From Elephas maximus indicus (Eukaryota; Chordata; Mammalia; Proboscidea; Elephantidae), in NCBI RefSeq assembly GCF_024166365.1, contig NC_064821.1, positions 50,185,093 through 50,249,092 on the forward strand: DNA of 64,000 nt, in the 5' to 3' direction. The position numbers were made by a program, and so were the translations under genes. The first letter of the stretch is position 1. Every line of letters begins with the position of its first letter. The notes below the pieces were generated by a model. It was not told the DNA's origin. It did no database searches and saw only the letters and a list, made by a program, of their open reading frames with translations. This document shows positions 31,784 to 41,415 of this stretch, piece by piece.

Positions 31784-34700
31784 ATGACAGCACTAAAAAC
31801 TTATTTATCTATAATTACGCTGAATGTAAATGGACTAAATGCACCAATAAAGAGACAGAGAGTCACAGACTGGATAAAGAAACACGATCCATCTATATGC
31901 TGCCTACAAGAGACACACCTTAGACTTAGAGACACAAACAAACTAAAACTCAAAGGATGGAAAAAAGTATATCAAGCAAACAATAAGCAAAAAAGAAGAG
32001 GAGTAGCAATATTAATTTCTGACAAAATAGACTTTAGACTTAAATCCACCACAAAGGATAAAGAAGGACACTATATAATGATAAAAGGGACAATTGATCA
32101 GGAAGACATAACCATATTAAATATTTATGCACCCAATGACAGGGCTGCAAGATACATAAATCAAATTTTAACAGAATTGAAAAGCGAGATAGATACCTCC
32201 ACAATTATAGTAGGAGACTTCAACACACCACTTTCGGAGAAGGACAGGACATCCAGTAAGAAGCTCAACAGAGACACGGAAGATCTAATTACAACAATCA
32301 ACCAACTTGACCTCATTGACTTATACAGAACTCTCCACCCAACTGCTGCAAAGTATACTTTTTTTTCTAGCCCACATGGAACATTCTCTAGAATAGACCA
32401 CATATTAGGTCATAAAACAAACCTTTGCAGAGTCCAAAACATCAAAATATTACAAAGCATCTTCTCAGACCACAAGGCAATAAAACTAGAGATCAATAAC
32501 AGAAAAACTAGGGAAAAGAAATCAAATACTTGGAAAATGAACAATACCCTCCCGAAAAAAGACTGGGTTATAGAAGACATCAAGGAGGGAATAAGGAAAT
32601 TCATAGAAAGCAACGAAAATGAAAATACTTCCTATCAAAACCTCTGGGACACAGCAAAAGCAGTGCTCAGAGGCCAATTTATATCGATAAATGCACACAT
32701 ACAAAAAGAAGAAAGAGCCAAAATCAGAGAACTGTCCCGACAACTTGAACAAATAGAAACTGAGCAACAAAAGAATCCATCAGGCACCAGAAGAAAACAA
32801 ATAATAAAAATTAGAGCTGAACTAAATGAATTAGAGAACAGAAAAACAATGGAAAGAATTAACAAAGCCAAAAGCTGGTTCTTTGAAAAAATTAACAAAA
32901 TTGATAAACCATTGGCTAGACTGACTAAAGAAATACAGGAAAGAAAACAAATAACCCGAATAAGAAATGAGAAGGACCACATCACAACAGAACCAAATGA
33001 AATTAAAAGAATCATTTCAGATTATTATGAAAAATTGTACTCTAACAAATTTGAAAACCTAGAAGAAATGGATGAATTCCTGGAAAAACACTACCTACCT
33101 AAACTAACACATTCAGAAGTAGAACAACTAAATAGACCCATAACGAAAAAAGAGATTGAAACGGTAATCAAAAAACTCCCAAAAAAAAAAAGCCCTGGCC
33201 CGGACAGCTTCACTGCAGAGTTCTACCAAACTTTCAGAGAAGAGTTAACACCACTACTACTAAAGGTATTCCAAAGCATAGGAAATGACGGAATACTACC
33301 CAACTCATTCTATGAAGCCACCATCTCCCTGATACCAAAACCAGGTAAAGACATTACAAAAAAAGAAAATTATAGACCTATATCCCTCATGAACATTGAT
33401 GCAAAAATCCTCAACAAAATTCTAGCCAATAGAATCCAACAACACATCAAAAAAATAATTCACCATGATCAAGTGGGATTTATACCAGGTATGCAAGGCT
33501 GGTTTAATATCAGAAAAACCATTAATGTAATCCACCACATAAATAAAACAAAAGACAAAAACCACATGATCTTATCAATTGATGCAGAAAAGGCATTTGA
33601 CAAAGTCCAACACCCATTCATGATAAAAACTCTTACCAAAATAGGAATTGAAGGAAAATTCCTCAACATAATAAAGGGCATCTATGCAAAGCCAACAGCC
33701 AATATCACTCTAAATGGAGAGAACCTGAAAGCATTTCCCTTGAGAACGGGAACCAGACAAGGATGCCCTTTATCACCGCTCTTATTCAACATCGTGCTGG
33801 AAGTCCTAGCCAGGGCAATTAGGCTAGACAAAGAAATAAAAGGTATCCGGATTGGCAAGGAAGAAGTAAAGTTATCACTATTTGCAGATGACATGATTAT
33901 ATACACAGAAAACCCTAAGGAATCCTCCAGAAAACTACTGAAACTAATAGAAGAGTTTGGCAGAGTCTCAGGTTATAAAATAAACATACAAAAATCACTT
34001 GGATTCCTCTACATCAACAAAAAGAACACTGAAGAGGAAATAACCAAATCAATACCATTCACAGTAGCCCCCAAGAAGATAAGATACTTAGGAATAAATC
34101 TTACCAAGGATGTAAAAGACCTATACAAAGAAAACTACAAAGCTCTACTACAAGAAATTCAAAAGGACATACTTAAGTGGAAAAACATACCCTGCTCATG
34201 GATAGGAAGACTTAACATAGTAAAAATGTCTATTCTACCAAAAGCCATCTATACATTTAACGCACTTCCGATCCAAATTCCAATGTCATATTTTAAGGGG
34301 ATAGAGAAACAAATCACCAATTTGATATGGAAGGGAAAGAAGCCCCGGATAAGCAAAGCACTACTGAAAAATAAGAAGAAAGTGGGAGGCCTCACCTTAC
34401 CTGACTTCAGAACCTATTATACAGCCACAGTAGTCAAAACAGCCTGGTATTGGTACAACAACAGACACATAGACCAATGGAACAGAATTGAGAACCCAGA
34501 CATAGATCCATCCATGTATGAGCAGCTGATATTTGACAAAGGACCAGTGTCAATTAACTGGGGAAAAGATAGCCTTTTTAACAAATGGTGCTGGCATAAC
34601 TGGATATCCGTTTGCAAAAAAATGAAACAGGACCCATACCTCACACCATGCACAAAAACTAACTCCAAGTGGATCAAAGACCTAAACATAAAGACTAAAA

Positions 34701-35599
34701 CGATAAAGATCATGGAAGAAAAAATTGGGACAACCCTAGGAGCCCTAATACAAGGTATAAACAGAATACAAAACATTACCAAAAATGATGAAGAGAAACC
34801 CGATAACTGGGAGCTCCTAAAAATCAAACACCTATGCTCATCTAGAGACTTCTCCAAAAGAGTAAAAAGACCACCTACAGACTGGGAAAGAATTTTCACC
34901 TATGACATCTCCGACCAGCGCCTGATCTCTAAAATCTACATGATTCTGTCAAAACTCAACCACAAAAAGACAAACAACCCAATCAAGAAGTGGGCAAAGG
35001 ATATGAACACACATTTCACTAAAGAAGATATTCAGGCAGCCAACAGATACATGAGAAAATGCTCTCGATCATTAGCCATTAGAGAAATGCAAATTAAAAC
35101 TACGATGAGATTCCATCTCACACCAGAAAGGCTGGCATTAATCCAAAAAACACAAAATAATAAATGTTGGAGAGGCTGCGGAGAGATTGGAACTCTCATA
35201 CACTGCTGGTGGGAATGTAAAATGGTACAACCACTTTGGAAATCTATCTGGCGTTATCTTAAACAGTTATAAATAGAACTACCATACAACCCAGAAATCC
35301 CACTCCTAGGAATATACCCTAGACATACAAGAGCCTTCACACGAACAGAAATATGCACACCCATGTTTATTGCAGCTCTGTTTACAATAGCAAAAAGCTG
35401 GAAGCAACCAAGGTGTCCATCAACGGATGAATGGGTAAATAAATTGTGGTATATTCACACAATGGAATACTACGCATCGATAAAGAACAGTGACGAATCT
35501 CTGAAACATTTCATAACATGGAGGAACCTGGAAGGCATTATGCTGAGCGAAATTAGTCAGAGGCAAAAGGACAAATATTGTATAAGACCACTATTATAA
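31784..35599 (+). pseudogene. L1 ORF2 (endonuclease/reverse transcriptase), one premature stop
   Basis: ORF2p nicks DNA and reverse-transcribes L1 RNA at the target. The endonuclease residues fall at the human positions: E43 (QETH), D145 and N147 (GDFN), D205 (SRIDH), D229/H230 (SDH). The reverse transcriptase has FADD at residues 700-703 (33881-33892) and [15 protein letters not shown] upstream of it. The Cys motif C1128-x3-C1132-x7-H1140-x4-C1145 is present. TAA at 35270-35272 (codon 1163) stops translation; the same frame stays open to TAA at 35599, which would give 1271 residues, close to the human 1275. The sister copy has GAA at this place. The ATG overlaps a preceding TGA. Confidence 0.93.
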
Positions 35600-36609
35600 G
35601 ATCTTGAGAAATAGTAAACCTGAGAAGAACACATACTTTTGTGGTTACGAGGGGGGGAGGGAGGGAGGGAGGGAGAGGGTTTTTTATTGATTAATCAGTA
35701 GATAAGAACTGCTTTAGGTGAAGGGAAAGACAACACTCAATACATGGAAGGTCAGCTCAATTGGACTGGACCAAAAGCAAAGAAGTTTCCGGGATAAAAT
35801 GAATGCTTCAAAGGTCAGGGGAGCAAGTGCGGGGGTCTGGGGAACATGGTTTGCGGGGACTTCTAAGTCAATTGGCAAAATAATTCTATTATGAAATCAT
35901 TCTGCATCCCACTTTGAAATGTGGCGTCTGGGGTCTTAAATGCTAACAAGCGGCCATCTAAGATGCATCAATTGGTCTCAACCCACCTGGAGCAAAGGAA
36001 AATGAAGAACACCGAGGCCACACGACAACTAAGAGCCCAAGAGACAGAAAGGGCCACATGAACCAGAGACCTACATCATCCTGAGACCAGAAGAACTAGT
36101 TGGTGCCCGGCCACAATCGATGACTGCCCTGACAGGGAGCACAGCAGAGGACCCCTGAGGGAGCAGGAGATCAGTGGGATACAGACCCCAAATTCTCATA
36201 AAAAGACCAAACTTAATGGTCTGACTGAGACTGGAGGAACCCCGGCGGCCATGCTCCCCAGACCTTCAGTTGACACAGGACAGGAACCATCCCCGAAGAC
36301 AACTCATCAGAAATGAAAGGGACTGGTCAGCGGGTGGGAGAGAGACGCTGATGAAGAGTGAGCTAATTATATTAGGCGGACACTTGAGATTGTGTTGGCA
36401 ACTCTTGTCTGGAGGGGGGATGGGAGTATAGAGAGAGAGGGAAGCCGGCAAAATTGTCAAGAAAGGAGAGACTGAAAGGGCTGACTCAAGAGGGGGAGAG
36501 CAAGTGGGAGTAGGGAGTGAGATGTATGTAAAGTTATATGTGACAGACTGATTGGATTTGTAAACGTTCAGTTGAAGCTTAATAAAAGTTATTAAAAAAA
36601 AAAAAAAAA
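35600..36609 (+). other. L1 3'UTR, with G-rich polypurine tract and poly-A
   Basis: A GGGGGGGAGGGAGGGAGGGAGGG tract lies at about 35651-35678, the G-quadruplex-prone element typical of mammalian L1 3'UTRs. AATAAA lies near 36581, followed by the poly-A tail. The sister L1 carries the same tract near 49628-49660. Confidence 0.85.
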
Positions 36610-36620
36610 GACAAAATTTT
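36604..36620 (+). repeat. 3' target-site duplication of the full-length L1
   Basis: The second copy of AAAAAAGACAAAATTTT follows the poly-A tail. See the 5' copy at 29244. Confidence 0.88.
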
Positions 36621-37378
36621 TACCCAACCACACTTCCTGGATATACTACCTCACATTTAAGGCTGATACCCCAGCTATTTTTCTTCAATGAACATTTCTT
36701 TCACCTTTCACCATTACATAAGTACCCACTAGAAGGCAATAAATAGTTTTAGTGGGAAAAGTACAGTCCCAAGAAACCTGAGAGCCAGAAAAAGTGGGTA
36801 CCCTGTATGTCCACAGTGGGAGTATTCTATTGTAGCAGTCTCCCTCCCCCATTATTACAATAGTCACTTTCACTCTTTTCTTTTGGAATAAAGCCTCTCC
36901 CTATCAAAGCTACAGTTTTTTTTTTTTTTTTTTGGACAACGTGGTCCCTATCCTCTCAGACTTAATAGTCTAATAAGGGAGGTAAGAACAAGAGCAGGCA
37001 GTGACCAGGTTAGTGCTCAGGGCACACTGGGAGGGACCTAAACCAGCCTGGGAAAATAGGGGAAGCTTCTTGGAGGAAGTGACTAAGCCAAGACTGCAAG
37101 ATGGTAGGATTTAGCTGGGTGAGGAGCAGGCAAAATAGCATCACCTGCCTTAATCTAGAACCACAAAATAATTCAGTGTCTCAGAACACAGTGTGCTGGT
37201 ATTGTGGGGACTGGAGGGATGAGAGGTAAGAGACTGCAGTGCTTGTCTTTCAAAGTAAATGGTATCAGCTGGGCTGGGCACCTAGCAGAGGAAGTGCTGT
37301 TTCTCTACCTCTAAGTCTAATTGGTCAGCCCCTTGGACCCAAGCTCAGGCCACAAGGCCTGTGTTCCTAGACACTGTA
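36621..37378. other. Intergenic, no recognised content
   Basis: It holds a T-run at 36916-36933 that could be the reversed poly-A of an old retroposon. No gene or nameable repeat was seen. Confidence 0.4.
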
Positions 37379-37640
37379 CAGGTAGTCCTCAACTTACAGT
37401 GGAGTTCCATTCCAATGACTCTGTCCTAAGTATGTTCTGATGTAAGTCAGATACCTCTGTTTTGTTTTTTAGTTTTCATCATTGCCTGCTATATGGCATT
37501 GTTTTGAACAGTAAATCAAACATCAAACATCTGTAAGTGAACATTTGAGAATAATATCAGCAAATTATGCGCTGCAACATTGTATGTAGTATACACTAAT
37601 GATAAGATGTACAAAAACAAAGAGTTATAAGTGCAGTTTG
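37379..37640 (+). mobile_element. DNA-transposon-like relic (Tigger-type?)
   Basis: It starts 'caggtagtcctcaacttacagtggagttccattcc', a phrase I associate with Tc1/mariner-type (Tigger) mammalian elements, followed by 'taagtatgttctgatgtaagtcag'. It is short and decayed. The family assignment is tentative. Confidence 0.4.
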
Positions 37641-38014
37641 GGATGCTCTGGAAAAAAAAGAACATTACTAATAGGATGTGCTGGAGCACCGTATTCCCAA
37701 AGGCATATAGGACAGAGGTAACAACTTTGGTGAAGAGGATAAGACATTGGGATAAGGAGCCTGTGTGTGTGTGTGCGTTTAGGTTCCTGTGTGTGCAAAC
37801 ATTTTGTGCTTGGCTGCAAATGGTTAGCTGTTTCTTTTAAGGCAGAATTTAAGATTTGCATAACTGTCAATACTGCTGTCTCAGTGAATTTATTTTTGTT
37901 TTGAGAAATCATTTTAAAATATGTTTCAATTTTTAAAATGGTAAATATCGATACAGATAACTCACATAAACAAAAGCTTTTTGGGGTCCTCAATAATTTT
38001 GAAGATTATAAAGG

Positions 38015-38360
38015 AGTCTGTTCGAACTCACTCAGAGGTTGGGTTGGCTGTTCAAAAGGCTGGCTGTTCGAACCCACCCAGAGGCACCTGAAAGGACACA
38101 GCCTGGCAATCTGCTTCCTAAAAACCCTATGGAGCAGTTCTACTCTGCCCACATGGGGTTGCCATTAGTCAGAATCAACTCAACAACAACTAACTGACAG
38201 GTTGGCAGTTCGAATCCACCCAGCAGTGCCACAGAAGAAAGGCCTGGCAGTTTACTTTCAAAAGGTCACTGCCATGGAAAATCCTATGAAGTACAGTTCT
38301 ACTCTGACACACATGGTGTTGCCATGAGTCAGAATTGTCTCAATAGCAGTGGGTTTTGTG
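38015..38360 (+). mobile_element. Two adjacent AfroSINE copies (tandem)
   Basis: The first copy (about 38015-38195) runs from 'ttgttcgaactcactcagagg' to 'gttgccattagtcagaatcaactcaacaacaac'. The second (about 38196-38355) starts directly with 'ggttggcagttcgaatccaccc' and ends 'catgagtcagaattgtctcaatagcagtggg'. The second lacks its 5' box A part. The first also holds a local duplication ('ggctggctgttcgaaccc' after 'ggttgggttggctgttc'). Confidence 0.7.
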
Positions 38361-38750
38361 TGTGTGTGTCTGTTTGGATCAGGAAGATATTGCCAAATCC
38401 AGAGACCACCTGCAATGACATAGGTATGTCATTGCCTGGTGGGAATTTTTTCTATAGCAAACAATTTAAGTTTTGGACCAGTATATCACCACTGAGTTTG
38501 CAACAAAAGAACTGAAACTTGAGGAACCACTTGGGAATGTTTCAGGAAGCTGCAAAGTTGCTTTTCTACCACTCTATCCAGAAGGTTTCACAAAGAAGCC
38601 TCAGAGGGAAATTTTTGATTCAGTCCATTATTTCCATTGCAGTTTATGTCCCTTCTTTCTGTGTTCTTTCCATTAAAAAAAAGAAAAAACTATAGACCGA
38701 TACCAAGTGTCAGACACAAATACCCATTTTTTCGTTTAACCCTATAGCTA
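38361..38750. other. Intergenic, no recognised content
   Basis: A short unassigned stretch. The open frame 38473-38676 has no supporting features. Confidence 0.4.
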
Positions 38751-38754
38751 CCCT

Positions 38755-38850
38755 GTGGGATTTTGTCATCCCTGTTTTACAGATGAGGAAACTATGTGAG
38801 ATCCAATAACTTGCCCCAAATTCGCACAGTTAGAAAGAAATGGAAGCAGA
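38755..38850 (-). mobile_element. MIR SINE relic
   Basis: 'catccctgttttacagatgaggaaac' and 'ataacttgccccaaattcgcacag' match the MIR core in reverse orientation. Confidence 0.65.
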
Positions 38851-39039
38851 GTGAGCACTGAAACCTATTCTTCCCCCCCCCATGAGGCAGCAGCCAAGAA
38901 GGAGGTTCCAGAACATTCCAGAAGCCCTCTGATCTGACCTCTGCAATAATGTGTACTGTCCCACCACTAATGGATCTCAGATTTTATGGAAGGAGACCTC
39001 GGAGAGCATATGGTTGGTCCCCTGGGGGCAGTTCTAGTG

Positions 39040-39135
39040 TTGGCGCTATCACTGTGTGACTCAGCAAGTCTCCCTGGCTCATGGAGCCCCGATTTCCTCA
39101 TCTCTAAACTAGGGGTTGGGCTCAGTCAGCAGTGG
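39040..39135 (+). mobile_element. MIR SINE relic containing an ARE-like site
   Basis: 'actgtgtgactcagcaagtctccctggctcatggagccccgatttcctcatctctaaactaggggttgg' follows the MIR consensus (tgtgaccttgggcaagtc...cctcatctgtaaaatggg). The segment TGACTCAGCA (39057-39066) has arisen where MIR has TGACCTTGGGCA. Confidence 0.65.
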
Positions 39136-39519
39136 TGTCAGGGCTCCTTTACGCTCTTTGAAATTATTGAGGACCACAAGCTTTTGTTTACGTGAGTTAT
39201 CGCTATACATATTTACCATTTAAAAATTGAAACATTTTAAAATAATTTTCCAAAACAAAAAAAAAAATTCAGTGAGACAATAGAATCGTTCGACAATTTA
39301 GCAAATCTTTTGAATTCTGCCTTACTAGAAGACAGCTAAATTCTCAGACCGGCCTCTGCATTTCATCTGTTCCGTATCACACATCATACCCTCTGGAAAA
39401 TTCCACTCTTCAATCATGAGAGCATGAGAGTGAAACAGGCAAGTAATGCCTTACTGTTATGGTGAAAAGAGTTTTGTCCTGGCAGATCTCCTGAGAGGGC
39501 CTCAGGGAGCCCCGGGGGT

Positions 39520-39830
39520 CCTGGACCACACTTTGAGAACTGCAGGTTCTCAAAAAACAAAAACAAAACAGTTGCCTCAATTCCAATCCAACTCATAGGA
39601 AGAAAAGCCTAGTGATCTACCACTGAAAACCCTGCAGAGCACAGTTCTACTCTTGACACACATGGGATCATCAAAGGGTGGTCCGTAAACCACCTGCAAT
39701 CAGAATAGCCTGTAGGTCCTGGTAAAATATGTATTTCCTGGCCTATCCCAGACCCTTGGAGTCAGAATTCACATTTAACAAGCTTCCCACAGGATTCCTT
39801 GCACTTATGAGTTTGGGAACACTGGGTTGG
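39520..39830 (+). mobile_element. MER5-type relics with a broken SINE piece between
   Basis: 39520-39548 ('accacactttgagaactgcagg') is a MER5 3' end. 39555-39665 looks like a rearranged AfroSINE fragment ('aaccctgcagagcacagttctactctt'). 39664-39830 is another MER5A copy ('caatcagaatagcctgtaggtc', 'gacccttggagtcagaattcacatttaacaagcttccc'). All are decayed. Confidence 0.5.
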
Positions 39831-40059
39831 GAGAGCTCCAAGATTCCCCCCAGCCTAGTTCATGAAAAGTTACAAAGTCACCTGCTTCAGCAGAGCTGGG
39901 ATTAGAACCCTGGTCTCAGTCAAGGGCTTTTGCCAGCGCAGTCACCGGATCGGCCTCACTCTCTCCAACTTTCCTGGCTATATCATTGCCATCTCCCCAT
40001 TCCCTCTTTCTCCCATCCAGGGCAGAGCTGAGGGATATGGGGAACATGCAGGCCCCTTG

Positions 40060-40208
40060 CTCTGCTGCTAACCAGAGCAGAAAGATGTGGCAGTCTGCTT
40101 CCAAAAAGATTACAGCCTTGGGAACCCTATGGGGCAGTTCTACCCCGACCTGTAGAGTCCCTATGAGTTGGAATAGACTCCATGGCAATGGGCTTTTCTT
40201 TTGGTTTG
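40060..40208 (+). mobile_element. AfroSINE, plus strand, 5'-truncated
   Basis: It starts at 'tgctgctaaccagagcagaaagatgtggcagtctgcttcc' (long type) and ends 'tatgagttggaatagactccatggcaatggg'. The 5' box A part is missing. Confidence 0.75.
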
Positions 40209-40900
40209 AGAGTTCTATATATGTTTAATGTATACACAACTTCCAATTGGGAAATATTGCTATAGTAGGACATTAACTAACAGAAAATATTATAACAAAA
40301 AAAAATTATAACAGTATCTGTTAAAGTCTATACTGTAAACTGTGCAAACGGTGTGATGGAGACAGTGCTGGCCTGAGTTATGTGCCCTAGGGTTTAATCA
40401 GTCCGTCATAGCTGGGCCACTGAGTAGCTGTGTGACTCTTGTAATTAAACAAAATTTTCACGAGAAAGACACTGTGTTGGATGATACGAAGCATTCTCAG
40501 AAAACAAAAAAATCTTAAAACGTAGAATTTAAGCCTTGTTCACAAGCAACCGTTGACCGGTGGCAGACAGCGTTCAGCTCTTCAAGTGTCAAGATACCTC
40601 GGGAAAACCTAGAGGAATTTTGAGAGCTGCGTGTATTGAATGGCCCCATCACACTTCAACAAATACACTTACTGCTCGCTCGCTCTCTGCGCCACACAGG
40701 GTCGTTGTGAGGGTCAGCGTTTCCTGGCACCCATTACATGTGCCTACATACCAGAATGAGTTAACTTGGTCCCTGCCCCGGAATCAAAGGACGCGGACAC
40801 ATGAACCCATAGAGCTTGGGAGGGATGGAAGGAAGGAGTGATGGAGACAGACGGGCAAAAGCCTGAACGTGCGTGGTACACTGTAAACGGCGACACAACG
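40209..40900. other. Intergenic, upstream of the PGD CpG island
   Basis: Mixed, AT-rich then more balanced. No gene or repeat named. CpG density rises after about 40900. Confidence 0.4.
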
Positions 40901-41224
40901 TGAGTTCCCATCATTATGGCTGCGCCAACGCGGGGGTCCCGCGAGTCAAGGCGCACTTGTGGACCGGACGCAACAGGTAGCCAAGTCCACACGCTCCCGT
41001 GGCCCCTCGGCGCCCAGGAGCAGAGCCCTGTGCGCGGGCAGGGAGCCCAGGAGTCACGCACGTCCTCTGTTCGCTGCAGGGCCACGCCGAGCCCGCCTCG
41101 GTCTGCCGGACTGCCGCTCCCCAAGTCCGCGCTGGGCGAGGTCCTCGATGCGCTCGGCGCTCTACTGATCCGGCCCCGGGGGTGGGCGGGCCCGCTTGCC
41201 CTCAGGTGGTATAACAGGCGCTGG

Positions 41225-41407
41225 AGACGACCAATGTCTTGGCTGCAGCCCTCCTGCCTTTCCTCCTGATTGGCCGGCAGAGAAAAGCCGGGCGGGGGGC
41301 GGCCACAGCCTCCTGGTGCGAGCAGGAGCTGCTCTCAGAGCCTCCGTCGCCCGCGAGCTGCAAGCCGTCGGCCCTTAGGTTGCGCTCTGTCTGCCGCCGC
41401 CGCCGCC
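41225..41407 (+). promoter_or_regulatory. PGD: PGD core promoter and 5'UTR region
   Basis: A CCAAT box (41231-41235), an inverted CCAAT (ATTGG, 41269-41273) and overlapping GC boxes (41290-41302) lie 106-177 bp before the ATG, with no TATA box. Such a layout fits a TATA-less housekeeping promoter, with initiation probably within the last 100 bp before the ATG. A GCC-repeat (41395-41407) directly precedes the start codon. Confidence 0.6.
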
Positions 41408-41415
41408 ATGGCCGA
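41408..41415 (+). CDS. PGD: PGD exon 1 (coding part)
   Basis: ATG GCC GA|gtgagt: it codes Met-Ala and two bases of Glu3, in a strong Kozak context. Human has Gln at residue 3 as I recall. Confidence 0.95.

Larger units (their letters stand above)
29261..36609 (+). mobile_element. Full-length young L1 retrotransposon
   Basis: A complete LINE-1 of about 7.35 kb: GC-rich 5'UTR (29261-30303), ORF1 (30304-31319, one frameshift), inter-ORF region (31320-31783), ORF2 (31784-35599, one premature stop), 3'UTR with a G-rich polypurine tract, AATAAA near 36580 and a poly-A tail. It is flanked by identical 17-bp target-site duplications. The 5' end GGGAGGGCGGAGCCAAGATGGCGG resembles the human L1 start with its YY1 site, split here only in spelling. 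The paucity of lesions and the intact TSD mark a recent insertion. It transcribes in the same direction as KIF1B and PGD. Confidence 0.95.

Noticed and set aside
34417-34899. 160-codon minus-strand open frame, with a near twin at 48391-48873
   Set aside because: It is the shadow of the L1 ORF2 sense frame in both L1 copies. Its duplication only reflects the duplicated element.
38473-38676. Possible small gene between KIF1B and PGD
   Set aside because: A short frame with no conserved motif, promoter or splice evidence; I found no gene in the intergenic region.
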